Shown here piece after piece: positions 52,407 to 61,997 of a stretch of 64,000 bases of DNA. Source of the DNA: Pontiellaceae bacterium (GTDB taxonomy: Bacteria; Verrucomicrobiota; Kiritimatiellia; Kiritimatiellales; Pontiellaceae). Positions within the stretch are counted from its first letter, which is position 1, and the number at the start of each line of letters is the position of its first letter. Under the pieces are notes generated by a model. That model was given only the letters and a program-made list of their open reading frames with translations, was not told where the DNA came from and searched no databases. The stretch covers positions 1 to 64,000 of the forward strand of contig JAFGVP010000073.1 of NCBI GenBank assembly GCA_016937945.1, in the 5' to 3' direction. The position numbers and the translations under genes were made by a program.

Positions 52407-54236
52407 CTAAAAGTCCACATCGGAATGGAGGCGGGTTTCGAGCATGGGCCGGGCCTCTTCCCAGCCTTTCGTCAGCGCATGAATATCCAGCCGCAGGCGG
52501 GTGGTTTCCTTGAACCGCTCCTCATTGGAAAGATCACTCCGGCGCGCCAGATCGGCCTGTTCACGCTCCAGAAAACGTTTCCAGAAAAGCAGGATATAGC
52601 GCTGGGCCAGCTCCACCGGCCGGGTTTCTGTGTCGATCGTCCTCGACTCTTCAACCTGCACGCGGGTGATTACCTTCTGCATTTCGTCGTCATACTCATG
52701 AAACCCCTCGGTCAGGGTTTCCGGCGGGTCGAGCATCAGGATTTCAGCCAGCTTCCGGCAGGTCTCATCCGTGATCAGCTCCGGCCGGATAAAGTCATGT
52801 ACCAGTGGATGGACCTCGCGATAGTGATGAACCAGCAGCTCGAGCAGCGCGGTCTCCTGGCGCGGATAGGTTTTCCTGGGCGGAAGTTTCGGTGCCGGCG
52901 CCTCCGGCTCAGTTGTGCGGACCGGACGTTGACTCTGCTTTGCCCTTCTCAGGTCCTGCTTTAAGGCCGCTGTAGAAATATTCAGGCGATCCGCCGCCTG
53001 CTGGATCATCGGATCGCGCCGGGCGGCCGAGGAGCAATGGCCGATATAATTCAGGACCGCCTGCACGACGCGCATACGGCCGGCTTCGGTGGAAATATCC
53101 TCCTGCTTCTGGAAGGCCTCGATCAGGAAATCCAGTGCAGACGGCGCCGTGGCAACAAGAGCGGTAATGGCATCCGACCCGTTTTTCCGGATCAGGGAAT
53201 CCGGATCCTCGCCCTCCGGAAGCGTCACCACGCGGACCGACAGCTCGGTCGCCAGAAAAATTTCGGATGAACCCAGCGCCGCCTTGAGTCCGGCGGCATC
53301 GGAATCGAGTACAAGAATGACCTCGTCGGCATAGCGCTTGATCAGTCGCGCATGGTTTTCGGTCAGAGCGGTTCCCTGCGAGGCCACGACATTTTCAAGT
53401 CCGGCCTGATGACAGCGGATGGCATCGATCTGCCCCTCCACCACAATCGCCTGCCGGGAATCGACGATCGCCTTGCGCGCCTTGTCGAAGGCATAAAGCA
53501 CGCGGTTCTTGTGAAAAAGCAGGGTTTCCGGGCTGTTGACATATTTAGCACCCTTTTCCGCTTTGTTCATGATGCGCCCGCTGAAGCCGATCACACGCCC
53601 CATCTGATCGCAGATCGGAAACATGATCCGGTTCCGGAATCGGTCATAGTGACTCGTCCGGCCGCCGCGATCGGACGGGACCGCAAGCCCCGCCGCTTCA
53701 AGCTGTTCGGCGGTGTAGCCCTTTTTGAGCGCACGTGAAAGCAGTCCTTCCCAGTCGTTGGGCGCATAGCCGATCTGAAACTGCTTTACCAGCTCCGGCG
53801 GCAGATCCCGTTCCTCCAGATAGCGCCGGGCCTCGGCGCCCTCCGGCGCTTCAAGCAGCATACGGTGAAAAAATGCGGCGGCATCCGTATGCAGTTTATA
53901 CAGCACATCCTTATTGCCGCTCTTTTCCGGCTGGGCGCCGCCTTCATATTTCAGCTCAACCCCGGTGCGTTCGGCCAGAATGCCGATCGCCGTCACGAAA
54001 TCGACCTTTTCATAATCCATCACAAAGCGGAATACGTCACCGCCGGCGCCGCAACCGAAGCAATGAAAAATCTGGCGGGCATCATTCACCGTGAATGACG
54101 GGGTCTTTTCCTGATGGAACGGACAGTTGCATTTATAGGTGGAACCGCGCCGGCGCAGCTGCGGAAGATACGCCCCCACCACCTCTACAATATTGCAGCG
54201 GGCCCGTATCTCTTCTATCACCTCTTTTGCGATCAT
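52407..54236 (-). CDS. dnaG: DNA primase
   Basis: 609 residues. I prefer the ATG at 54236 (MIAKEVIEEIRARC), since AGGGA is six bases before it and too close to the earlier ATG at 54242. The zinc-binding domain has CNCPFHQEKTPSF and HCFGCGAGG. The core includes RNRIMFPICDQMGRVIGFSGR, the TOPRIM segment VVEGQIDAIRCHQAG and LVLDSDAAGLKAA (catalytic acids). A C-terminal helicase-binding region follows. It makes RNA primers at the replication fork. It is not next to rpoD as in the common macromolecular-synthesis operon. Confidence 0.97.
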   Translation of the reverse strand: MIAKEVIEEIRARCNIVEVVGAYLPQLRRRGSTYKCNCPFHQEKTPSFTVNDARQIFHCFGCGAGGDVFRFVMDYEKVDFVTAIGILAERTGVELKYEGGAQPEKSGNKDVLYKLHTDAAAFFHRMLLEAPEGAEARRYLEERDLPPELVKQFQIGYAPNDWEGLLSRALKKGYTAEQLEAAGLAVPSDRGGRTSHYDRFRNRIMFPICDQMGRVIGFSGRIMNKAEKGAKYVNSPETLLFHKNRVLYAFDKARKAIVDSRQAIVVEGQIDAIRCHQAGLENVVASQGTALTENHARLIKRYADEVILVLDSDAAGLKAALGSSEIFLATELSVRVVTLPEGEDPDSLIRKNGSDAITALVATAPSALDFLIEAFQKQEDISTEAGRMRVVQAVLNYIGHCSSAARRDPMIQQAADRLNISTAALKQDLRRAKQSQRPVRTTEPEAPAPKLPPRKTYPRQETALLELLVHHYREVHPLVHDFIRPELITDETCRKLAEILMLDPPETLTEGFHEYDDEMQKVITRVQVEESRTIDTETRPVELAQRYILLFWKRFLEREQADLARRSDLSNEERFKETTRLRLDIHALTKGWEEARPMLETRLHSDVDF

Positions 54237-54365
54237 CGCCATTCCCTAGAAATAGCGTAACGCCGATGTCCCCACAATCCCGCGGGAAGAATTTTATGCC
54301 GGGGGATTGCAGTTACCGGTCCAAGCCCCTATTTTGGAGCGACTTTCCGAATCAGGACATGCGAT

Positions 54366-54671
54366 ATGAAGCTGCCGAAACTTCAAGATCTGAACAACGA
54401 ACGCTTTCTGAACGAAGCCTTCAGCCCGGAAAAAAATACGCAATGGATCCGGGCCACGCGGTTGCGGCGCAATGTCTACCTGGTGCTTTTTCTCACAGGC
54501 ATCGCCTGCATCTTTGTCACGGCATTCGCCCAACGATACCTGCTGATGGTGCTGTCGCTTTTCCTCGCGGTGCTCTCGCTGGTTGTTATGACCAAGTACG
54601 ACACCCAGCTCTACTTCCTGACCAAACTAAAACTGCGGGAACCGGAACAGGAAGAAGGCCCGATTCCGTGA
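54366..54671 (+). CDS. Small two-helix membrane protein
   Basis: 101 residues starting MKLPKLQDLNNERFLNEAF. Two hydrophobic helices (about 37-55 and 59-76, YLVLFLTGIACIFVTAF, LLMVLSLFLAVLSLVVM) are followed by a charged tail (LREPEQEEGPIP). No family recognised. It stands alone between dnaG (divergent) and the LysM gene (convergent). The 100 bp after it hold an ACCGCC/GGCGGT hairpin without a T run. Coding status is likely because composition and hydrophobic pattern are protein-like, but expression evidence is lacking. Confidence 0.6.
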   Translation: MKLPKLQDLNNERFLNEAFSPEKNTQWIRATRLRRNVYLVLFLTGIACIFVTAFAQRYLLMVLSLFLAVLSLVVMTKYDTQLYFLTKLKLREPEQEEGPIP

Positions 54672-54774
54672 TTAAACCGCCTCCCTACGGGACGGCGGTC
54701 GAAAGGTGTAGATACCACTTACCCGCAGGGACGCGGACGGGGCATTAGAAATGCAATCCATCGACTCAATATTC

Positions 54775-55299
54775 CTACTCCGGAATAAAGAGCGTCTGGC
54801 CAACGCGAATGGTATCGGAGGTCAGGTTGTTGGCCTTTTTGATTTTATCGACGGTCGTTCCGTAGGCCTGGGCGATCACGGAAAGGGTGTGACCTTTCTG
54901 GACCACATGCTCGCGGCCCGGACCACGCCCGGAGGTCGTCGTCGGACGCGTTGCAACGGCCTGGTTAATCAGACTTTCCACGCGCCGGATGACTTCCTGG
55001 ATATCCTGTGTATGTTTCTGTTCCACGGACTGCAGCTTACTGTTGAGCTGGCTGAGAGAGCTGCCGGACTTCCGCAGCTCTTCACGCAGCTGCTGCACTT
55101 CCTGCGCAAGGCGACCGTTTTCCATCTCGATGGAATTGAGCTGTCCCTGCAGTTTGTAGAACCGCTCTTCCGTGGCACGCGCCTCAAGCTGGCGATAAGC
55201 CTGCGCCTGCTGCTGGCGCTGTTGCGGGGTCTGCAGGGTTTCACATCCGGAAAGAAGCACGACTGCGGTCATGCAGGGCAGCCAAATATATTTTTTCAT
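54775..55299 (-). CDS. LysM-domain coiled-coil lipoprotein
   Basis: 174 residues from the ATG at 55299. Lipoprotein signal MTAVVLLSGC. A coiled coil (about 25-110, ATEERFYKLQGQLNSIEMENGRL) leads, through a Thr/Gly/Arg linker, to one LysM domain (about 128-174: REHVVQKGHTLSVIAQAYG, KKANNLTSDTIRVGQTLFIPE). LysM binds peptidoglycan, so the protein should tie a membrane to the wall, with the coil possibly forming a trimer. It lies 37 bp downstream of sppA on the same strand and is probably co-transcribed. Confidence 0.88.
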   Translation of the reverse strand: MKKYIWLPCMTAVVLLSGCETLQTPQQRQQQAQAYRQLEARATEERFYKLQGQLNSIEMENGRLAQEVQQLREELRKSGSSLSQLNSKLQSVEQKHTQDIQEVIRRVESLINQAVATRPTTTSGRGPGREHVVQKGHTLSVIAQAYGTTVDKIKKANNLTSDTIRVGQTLFIPE

Positions 55300-55336
55300 C
55301 TCATTCACCATTAACGGGTTTGTAAATTTACGGGGT

Positions 55337-56329
55337 TCAGGGTTTCCACTGATAAAGCAGGCGGGGCGATTCAACCGACTGCAGACTGGGGAGTTTCGGC
55401 GCCTGAGCTCCCAGTAGCTCGTCGAGCAGCCCGACAGGCTGCGCATAACGCACAATACAGAGTTCGTCCATGCCCATCAGATCCTTAAGCGCTTCCACGG
55501 CATCAAGCCAATAGCCGACTTCATCGATAAATCCATGATCGAGCGCCCGCGGCGCCGTAAATACCCGCCCATCCAGCAGTTCAGGATTCTCGAAATTCCG
55601 GGCATTCATCACGATCGAAGCAAAGCGGTCCTGCATTTCATCGACCAGATCCTGCATCATGGCCATGTGTTCCGGATCCACGTCTTTCAGGGGATTGAGC
55701 ATATCCTTGTTGTCGCCTGATGCAATGGTCACGGATTTCAGCCCGATTTTATCGCCCAGCTCCTTCATGTTGAGCGACTGCATGATCACCCCGACCGATC
55801 CGACGATGGCGGTGGGTTCTGCTACAATATAGTCGCCGGCCATGGAGGCGTAATAAGCGCCGGAAGCCCCAAGGCCGCGAATGAAGACGACGATCACCCG
55901 GTCTTCATCGCTCTCCTTGAACATTTTGAGAGCGGCATAGATTTCGTCGCTGGGCGTTACGGCGCCGCCGGGAGAATCGACTTCCAGCAGAATCGCCCGT
56001 ACATATGGATCACTGCGGGCCGCGAGAATCTGCGTCAGGATGGTCTCCACCATATCGGGATCCGACCCCAGCAGCCGCTCTTGACGCCCGCGCATGATGA
56101 CGCCGGAGAGCGAAATCCGGACCACCTTGTTTTCAAGCGCCAGATCATCATAGCTTCCGTACGACCAGATTTCCTCATAATCCGGCATTTCATCGACGGG
56201 ACCGGCATAGCTCGCATTCCCTCCGAAAAGATAGGCAATCAGCCCGAAATTAGTCGCCACGCTGCCGGCCAGCAGCATGATCAGCAGAATCAACAGTACC
56301 CAGTATCCGGTTTTCGGTGCGTTGGACAT
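55337..56329 (-). CDS. sppA: Signal peptide peptidase SppA
   Basis: 330 residues, the short single-domain type. One N-terminal membrane helix (VLLILLIMLLAGSVATNFGLIAYLF) precedes the S49 peptidase domain: ILLEVDSPGGAVTPSDEI, the nucleophilic Ser in RGLGASGAYYASMAGD, IVGSVGVIMQSLN, and the general-base Lys in SGDNKDMLNPLK. It degrades leftover signal peptides in the membrane. A terminal segment of about 40 residues after VEALKDLMG is not conserved. It is divergent from kdsD; the 133 bp between are AT-rich. Confidence 0.93.
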   Translation of the reverse strand: MSNAPKTGYWVLLILLIMLLAGSVATNFGLIAYLFGGNASYAGPVDEMPDYEEIWSYGSYDDLALENKVVRISLSGVIMRGRQERLLGSDPDMVETILTQILAARSDPYVRAILLEVDSPGGAVTPSDEIYAALKMFKESDEDRVIVVFIRGLGASGAYYASMAGDYIVAEPTAIVGSVGVIMQSLNMKELGDKIGLKSVTIASGDNKDMLNPLKDVDPEHMAMMQDLVDEMQDRFASIVMNARNFENPELLDGRVFTAPRALDHGFIDEVGYWLDAVEALKDLMGMDELCIVRYAQPVGLLDELLGAQAPKLPSLQSVESPRLLYQWKP

Positions 56330-56462
56330 TTATCCATTTCCTTGATTATGTGATAAAAAAAGCATCATAGAGACTTCCTTCCATTAAATGAATAAATAAA
56401 TTCCATTGGCTGGAATAAATGGGGTAGCGTGCGCGTGTTTTATCAACCTGAGGAGATTGGTT

Positions 56463-57434
56463 TTGGACTATCTGGAACGCGCACGCGAAGTATTGGACAT
56501 TGAGATTTCTGGACTTGAAAAGGTCCGTAACGATCTGGGCAGCGGATTTGCAGAGGCCGTTGACGCGGTGCTTAAAACACTCGCCAATGGAGGGAAAGTG
56601 GTTGTAACCGGTGTCGGCAAGAACTGGCATATCGGCAACAAAATGGCCGCCACGCTGACCAGCACCGGCACGCCGGCGGTAATGATGCATCCCATTGAAG
56701 CCATGCATGGCGATTTCGGGATTCTGGGCGATCGTGATATCCTGCTGGCCATGAGCTATTCCGGCGCATCCGATGAGCTGATTGCCCTGCTTCAGCCCGT
56801 TAAGCGCAAGGGCATCCCGATTATTGCAATGACCGGCGAGCTCGACAGCCCGCTGGCCCTGCACAGCGACATTATTATCTCCATCAAGGTCGACAAAGAA
56901 GCCTGCCCCTTCAACATGGCCCCGACCACCAGCACCACCGCGACTCTGGCGTTGGGCGATGCGCTGGCCATGGTCCTGCTCGAATCCCGCGGATTCAAGC
57001 TTGAGGACTATGCAAAACTGCACCCCGGCGGCGCCATCGGACGCACGCTGCTGCTGCGTGTGGACGATGTGATGCGTACCGGAGAACGCTGTGCCACGGT
57101 CCAGACCGGGAAGCCGGTTCGCGAGGCGCTGATCGCCATGACCGGAGCCAAGGCCGGCTGCGTGGCGATCGTGGAAGCGGACAACACCCTGGCCGGCATC
57201 ATGACCGACGGCGACCTGCGCCGGCACCTGATCGCAACACCGAACCTGATTGAGCAGCCGGTGGAATCCGTGATGACCGCCAATCCGATCACACTGCACA
57301 AGGATATGCTGGCCCTTGAAATCCTGAATATTTATGAAAAACACAATATTGACGACCTGATCGTGGTTGATACAGAAAACCGCGTTATCGGCGCCGTCGA
57401 CATTCAGGACATGCCGAAGCTGAAGATACTTTAA
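56463..57434 (+). CDS. kdsD: Arabinose-5-phosphate isomerase (KpsF/GutQ family)
   Basis: 323 residues from a TTG at 56463 with AGGAG seven bases upstream. A SIS domain (about 30-170: VVVTGVGKNWHIGNKMAATLTSTGTPAVMMHPIEAMHGD, LAMSYSGASDELIALL) is followed by paired CBS domains (about 200-323). It converts ribulose 5-phosphate to arabinose 5-phosphate, the first step to Kdo for lipopolysaccharide. Presence supports a Gram-negative cell with Kdo. Other Kdo genes are not in the window. A terminator-like repeat follows. Confidence 0.93.
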   Translation: MDYLERAREVLDIEISGLEKVRNDLGSGFAEAVDAVLKTLANGGKVVVTGVGKNWHIGNKMAATLTSTGTPAVMMHPIEAMHGDFGILGDRDILLAMSYSGASDELIALLQPVKRKGIPIIAMTGELDSPLALHSDIIISIKVDKEACPFNMAPTTSTTATLALGDALAMVLLESRGFKLEDYAKLHPGGAIGRTLLLRVDDVMRTGERCATVQTGKPVREALIAMTGAKAGCVAIVEADNTLAGIMTDGDLRRHLIATPNLIEQPVESVMTANPITLHKDMLALEILNIYEKHNIDDLIVVDTENRVIGAVDIQDMPKLKIL

Positions 57435-57477
57435 CCGGAGACCGGCAGGGGACGTTTAAACAGATGAGTTCCCCATT

Positions 57478-57516
57478 GACCCGCAAAGACACAATAGGTA
57501 CGGTTTGCGGGTTCTT
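57478..57516 (+). terminator. Hairpin with T run behind kdsD
   Basis: ACCCGCAAA (57479-57487) and TTTGCGGGT (57503-57511) form a perfect 9-bp stem followed by TCTTTTT. The left arm (CCGCAAAGACACA) belongs to the same word family as the hairpin repeats near 36.4 kb, so a repeat may serve as terminator. Confidence 0.65.
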
Positions 57517-57549
57517 TTTACAACGATTGGAAAGGGAGAGGACAACACC

Positions 57550-59217
57550 ATGGCAATGATGATTTCGAAGTTTCATAAGATTATCCAAAACAAAACGGTT
57601 TGGGCGATTTTCGCAGTAATCGTTTGCGTCGCATTCGTCGGACTTTACACAGGGAACCGAGGCAACTCGAACAACTCCCAAAAAGCGGCGCCGGACGAAG
57701 TGGCCGGAAAGGTTTTCGGCGAGAAGGTAACCCGCAGCGAATTCAGCAACGCGTACCGCAACTCCTACCTCATGCTGCTGCTCAGCACGGGCAAGCCGGT
57801 CAGTGAAGATCCGAGAATGTCCGCCATGCTGCGCGAAAGCGCCTGGCAGCGGCTGGCGATCCTGAAGAAGGCCGAAGCCGCAGGACTGACGGTAACCGAC
57901 GAGCAGCTCGTCAAGCACATCCGCCAGCAGCGCATCTTTTTCAATCCGCAGACCGGACAGTTCGACAACAACACCTACAGCGCGTTCTTCAGCCAGATCC
58001 TGCCGCGTCTGGGCATCCAGATTACCGACAAGTACTATGAAAACATGATGCGTGAAAACATGCTGATCGACAAGGTGTCGAGCACTGCGGTCCAGGGCGC
58101 ACTGGTTACGGAAGCCGAAATTGATCGTGCGTTCCACCTCTATTCCGATGGCCTTAACATCAAGTATGCCGCCGTTCCGCGCACACTTGCTCCGGCCGTT
58201 GAGATTACCGAAGCCGATGCGCTCAAATATTACAACAGCTTCCCGAACCAGTTTGCTTATCCGGACAAGGTGCGGGTCAAGTATGTGACCTTCCCGGTTG
58301 CGGACTACGAAGGCGAAGTCAGCGTGACCGATGAACAGGTCACTGCGATCTACGAAAACAACAAGAACTACTTTGTCGTTGAAGGAACCGAATCGGATCC
58401 CGAACCCCAGTTCAAACCGCTGGAAGAAGTTCGGGAAGAGATTCTCGAACGCGCCACCCACGAACTTGCCCGTCAGAAGGCCGCCGGTGCCGGAGGCATG
58501 TTTGTCTCGCAGCTGGCCAGCCAGTCCGCAACCTTTGAGGAAGTGGCAGAAAAGGCCGGAAAGACGATTGCCCTGACCGTTCCGTTCGCCATCTCCGACA
58601 CGGTGCGCGGCATCGATCCGGAAGCCGGAACCTTCACCCGCGCCGCCTTCGCCCTTGAAGACGATAAGAACCACTTTTACAGCGATCCGGTTGCCGGCCG
58701 CGATAATGTTTATGTTCTGGCTCTCGCGGAAAAGAAACCTTCATTCCTGCCGAAGTTTGATGTGGTTGCCGAGGATGCCATGGAAGCGGCCCGCGTTACG
58801 GCCGAAGAAGATGCTTACTACAGCAAGGCCGAAGAAATTCACGGAAAGCTGCAGGAAGCCCTTACTGCCGGAACCGCCTTTGATGAAGCCGCCAAGGCGC
58901 TTGGCCTCGAACCCGCTCTGGCAGAGAAGCTCAGTCTGGCGGAGTCTCCCACGGAAACGATTCCCCAGCAGCTGCTCTACGCAACCTACATGTTCCCGGC
59001 CGGCTCGCTGGTTGACCTGATTCCTTCTGAAAATCAGTTCCTGGTTGCTTACATTGCGGAACGTATTCCGGCGGACCGCGCAAGCGCAGACCCGATGATT
59101 CTCGAACAGCTCAAGGCTAACGTCCAGCAGGACAAAGCCTCCCGTATGGCGGAAGCATGGCGTGATGCCCTGATGGAGGAAGCCGCCGTCGAAGATCTGC
59201 TCGACAGCAATTCCTAA
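57550..59217 (+). CDS. PpiD/SurA-like periplasmic folding factor
   Basis: 555 residues from the ATG at 57550. One N-terminal membrane helix (TVWAIFAVIVCVAFVGLYTG) anchors a large periplasmic part. A SurA_N-type chaperone domain (about 45-205: VFGEKVTRSEFSNAYRNS, AWQRLAILKKAEAAGLTVTDEQL) is followed by PPIase-like segments that are degenerate. The family's HILV/HIL start of a parvulin domain is replaced by KVRVKYVTFPVADY, so isomerase activity is doubtful. The C-terminal half (about 300-555) has helical repeats. It probably chaperones outer-membrane proteins. GGGAGAGG precedes the start. Confidence 0.82.
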   Translation: MAMMISKFHKIIQNKTVWAIFAVIVCVAFVGLYTGNRGNSNNSQKAAPDEVAGKVFGEKVTRSEFSNAYRNSYLMLLLSTGKPVSEDPRMSAMLRESAWQRLAILKKAEAAGLTVTDEQLVKHIRQQRIFFNPQTGQFDNNTYSAFFSQILPRLGIQITDKYYENMMRENMLIDKVSSTAVQGALVTEAEIDRAFHLYSDGLNIKYAAVPRTLAPAVEITEADALKYYNSFPNQFAYPDKVRVKYVTFPVADYEGEVSVTDEQVTAIYENNKNYFVVEGTESDPEPQFKPLEEVREEILERATHELARQKAAGAGGMFVSQLASQSATFEEVAEKAGKTIALTVPFAISDTVRGIDPEAGTFTRAAFALEDDKNHFYSDPVAGRDNVYVLALAEKKPSFLPKFDVVAEDAMEAARVTAEEDAYYSKAEEIHGKLQEALTAGTAFDEAAKALGLEPALAEKLSLAESPTETIPQQLLYATYMFPAGSLVDLIPSENQFLVAYIAERIPADRASADPMILEQLKANVQQDKASRMAEAWRDALMEEAAVEDLLDSNS

Positions 59218-59231
59218 ACCCGGGTGCCTGA

Positions 59232-59639
59232 ATGCCGCTGGCCTACCTTATCATACTGTTCATCGGCATTCCGGTGGCCGAACTGGCCATCCTCATCAAG
59301 CTCCACGACATCATGGGGCTTGGTGCCACCATCCTCCTCGTCCTGCTCACCGGCATCATCGGAGCGGCTCTGGTCCGGCGGCAGGGAATCAACCTGCTTT
59401 TTAAAATCCAGCAGGAAATGGCCGCCGGCAACCTGCCGGCCCCGCAGATGATCGACGGGATCATGATCCTGCTGGCCGGCGCATTCCTGATTACCCCGGG
59501 CCTGATGACCGATACCGTCGGCTTTGCCCTGCTCGTCCCCTTTATCCGCGCCGGCATCCGGGGGTGGCTGCGGAACGTGCTGGAACGGAAACTCCGCAAC
59601 GGCACCATCCATGTAAACATCCGACCGCCCTATGAATAA
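59232..59639 (+). CDS. fxsA: FxsA family cytoplasmic membrane protein
   Basis: 135 residues with three or four membrane helices. The family signature is clear: PVAELAILIKL at the start, GLGATILLVLLTGIIGAALVRRQG, then LLAGAFLITPGLMTDTVGFALLVPFIR. In E. coli FxsA blocks phage T7 exclusion by the F plasmid; its normal role is unknown. It follows the PpiD-like gene after 14 bp and overlaps the next gene by eight bases, so the three are one operon. Confidence 0.93.
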   Translation: MPLAYLIILFIGIPVAELAILIKLHDIMGLGATILLVLLTGIIGAALVRRQGINLLFKIQQEMAAGNLPAPQMIDGIMILLAGAFLITPGLMTDTVGFALLVPFIRAGIRGWLRNVLERKLRNGTIHVNIRPPYE

Positions 59640-61050
59640 AGAGGTCACCATTCCGCTTTGCGTCGATCTGGATGGCACACTGGTCAAGCTGGACACCCTG
59701 CATCAGGCGCTTTTCCTGTTGCTCCGACGCGATTTCTTCAGCTTGTTCCGGATTCCGGGATGGCTACTCAAAGGGAAAGCCCACCTGAAAGACCAGGTCA
59801 TGCAGCGCGTCGCGCTCGACGCCGAGGCCCTGCCCTATAACCGGTCCTTTCTCGACTGGCTCCGCGAGCAGCATACCGCCGGACGCAAACTCATCCTGGC
59901 CACGGCCTCCAACTATCGTACCGCCCAGTCCGTCGCCGACCATCTGGGCATCTTTGACGAAGTTCTTGCCAGCAACGCCGAAACCAACCTGCGCGATAAC
60001 AGCAAGCTTGAAGCGATTCAGGCGCGGCTTGACCGTTTTGCCTATGCCGGCAACGACCGTCACGACATCCCGATATGGAACGACGCCGAGGAAATTATTC
60101 TCGTTAACCCATCCCGCGCAGCCCGGACCGCCTGCGAAGAAGACGCTTCCTATGTATTTGAAGAACGCAAGCCGCGGCTGCTGATGCTGATCAAGGCCAT
60201 GCGGTGTGAACAGTGGCTGAAAAATGTCCTCATCTTCACCCCCATGCTGCTGGCCCATCGGCTTGGCGAAACGACCTGTATCATCCAGACCCTGCTGGCC
60301 TTTTTTTCCTTCAGTCTTGCGGCGTCATCGATCTATGTTCTCAACGATCTATTTGATCTGAGCGCCGATCAGCATCACCCCCGCAAATGCCGGCGCCCGT
60401 TTGCATCCGGAGATCTGCCGATTTCCTCCGGCGCGCTCCTGATGCCGTTGCTGGCCGGTGCCAGCCTCGCGCTTTGCCTCCTGCTTCCGACTCCGTTTCT
60501 GTGGGTACTGCTGACCTATTATGCCATTACGACGCTCTATTCCTGGCGTCTGAAACAGCTCACCATTACTGATGTGCTGACGCTGGCTATTCTATACTCA
60601 ATGCGCATCTTCGCCGGCGCCGTTGCATCCTGTACTCCCGCTTCCACCTGGTTCATTGAATTTGCCATCTTTCTCTTCCTGAGTCTGGCGCTCGTCAAAC
60701 GTTTATCCGAGCTACGCGAAATTGAAGATGCACCGGAACAGCAGGCCCACCGGGAGCGAGGCTACCGCGCCTCCGACCTACCGTTGCTGCTGGGATTCGG
60801 CGCTGCCAGCGGCTATATCTCCGTGTTGGTTTTTACGATGTACCTCGGAAGCGAAAATGTGGCCAGGCTTTATGACCGCCCCGATATTCTCTGGATTTTC
60901 TGCCCGTTGCTGCTCTACTGGATCACCCGCATCTGGCATTTGGCCTGGCGCGGCGAAATGCATGACGATCCGCTGGCATTTGCGGCCCGCGACTTCCACA
61001 CTTATCTTGTTGGCGCCCTCGGCGTGGCCGCCATTCTGTTCGCCATCTAA
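59632..61050 (+). CDS. HAD phosphatase-UbiA prenyltransferase fusion
   Basis: 472 residues. The N-terminal HAD-like domain (about 1-185) has the nucleophile Asp in CVDLDGTLVKLDTL, a Thr/Ser motif in ILATASNY and a later GNDRHD. The C-terminal UbiA domain (about 195-472) has eight or nine helices. Its first Asp-rich motif is SIYVLNDLFDLSADQ with HPRKCRRPFASG; the second is weaker, near ELREIED. The UbiA branch resembles decaprenylphosphoryl-phosphoribose synthases; paired with HAD it may make and dephosphorylate a polyprenyl-linked pentose for envelope glycans. Substrate is inferred only. Confidence 0.88.
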   Translation: MNKEVTIPLCVDLDGTLVKLDTLHQALFLLLRRDFFSLFRIPGWLLKGKAHLKDQVMQRVALDAEALPYNRSFLDWLREQHTAGRKLILATASNYRTAQSVADHLGIFDEVLASNAETNLRDNSKLEAIQARLDRFAYAGNDRHDIPIWNDAEEIILVNPSRAARTACEEDASYVFEERKPRLLMLIKAMRCEQWLKNVLIFTPMLLAHRLGETTCIIQTLLAFFSFSLAASSIYVLNDLFDLSADQHHPRKCRRPFASGDLPISSGALLMPLLAGASLALCLLLPTPFLWVLLTYYAITTLYSWRLKQLTITDVLTLAILYSMRIFAGAVASCTPASTWFIEFAIFLFLSLALVKRLSELREIEDAPEQQAHRERGYRASDLPLLLGFGAASGYISVLVFTMYLGSENVARLYDRPDILWIFCPLLLYWITRIWHLAWRGEMHDDPLAFAARDFHTYLVGALGVAAILFAI

Positions 61051-61067
61051 CCCGCAGGAGAAAGCTC

Positions 61068-61982
61068 ATGACCAAACCCAGCGTTGACCTGACGATCGTC
61101 GGATCCATCGGAATCGACACCATCGAAACCCCGACCGAAAAACAGGAGGACATTCTGGGCGGCTCTGTCAGCTATGCCTGCGCCGCGGCCTCGTTCTTCA
61201 CCCACACCGGCATGGTCGGCGTGGTCGGAACCGACTTCCCGCAGGAATTCCGGAACACCTGGAAAGACATGAATATCGATCTCGAAGGCCTGCAGACCGT
61301 CGAGGGAAAAACCTTCCGCTGGTCCGGCGTCTACGAAGAAAACATGGACAACCGCCGCACGCTTTCCACCGAGCTCAACGTCTTCGAGACCTTCTCGCCC
61401 GTCTTGCCGGAAGCCTATCGCGAAGCGCCCTACCTTTTTCTGGGCAACATTCATCCGGCGCTTCAGCTGCATGTACTCGAACAGGTCCGCGATCCGAAAT
61501 TCATCCTGATCGACACGATGGACCTCTGGATTAATATTGACCGGCCGGATCTGGAAAAGGTGATCGGCAAATGCCACATGCTGACTCTCAACGAATCGGA
61601 AGCCCAGCTCTTTACCGGCGAACAGACCCTGGGGTGCGCCGCTGCCCGGTTGCTGGAACTCGGTCCGGAATATGTCCTGATCAAAAAAGGCGGCAACGGA
61701 TCCATGCTCTTCACCCGCGACGACATCTTTCTGTTACACGCCTATCCGCTGGATTCATTCAAGGATCCCACCGGCGCCGGCGACACCTTTGCCGGCGGCC
61801 TGATGGGCGCCCTCGCCGCCTCCGGAAAGACCGACAAGGAAGCCATCCGCCAGGCCATGGTTTACGGTAGCATCGTCGCCTCGTTCGGCGTTGAGGAGTT
61901 CAGCCTCGAACGGCTCAAGCAGCTCGATCGCGACCAGATCGACGCACGGGTCTCCGAATTCCGCGAAATGTGCCGGCTGTAA
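61068..61982 (+). CDS. PfkB family carbohydrate or nucleoside kinase
   Basis: 304 residues with GCAGGAG before the ATG. The ribokinase/PfkB fold shows LGGSVSYACAAASFF near the start (substrate-binding GG), LTLNESEAQLF, VLIKKGGNGSML and the C-terminal signature DPTGAGDTFAGGLMGALA with the catalytic Asp. The exact sugar is unclear. It is 17 bp behind the HAD-UbiA gene and so may supply a phosphorylated sugar to the same envelope pathway. Convergent with priA, 15 bp between stops. Confidence 0.9.
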   Translation: MTKPSVDLTIVGSIGIDTIETPTEKQEDILGGSVSYACAAASFFTHTGMVGVVGTDFPQEFRNTWKDMNIDLEGLQTVEGKTFRWSGVYEENMDNRRTLSTELNVFETFSPVLPEAYREAPYLFLGNIHPALQLHVLEQVRDPKFILIDTMDLWINIDRPDLEKVIGKCHMLTLNESEAQLFTGEQTLGCAAARLLELGPEYVLIKKGGNGSMLFTRDDIFLLHAYPLDSFKDPTGAGDTFAGGLMGALAASGKTDKEAIRQAMVYGSIVASFGVEEFSLERLKQLDRDQIDARVSEFREMCRL

Positions 61983-61997
61983 CGCGCTCCATCTACG

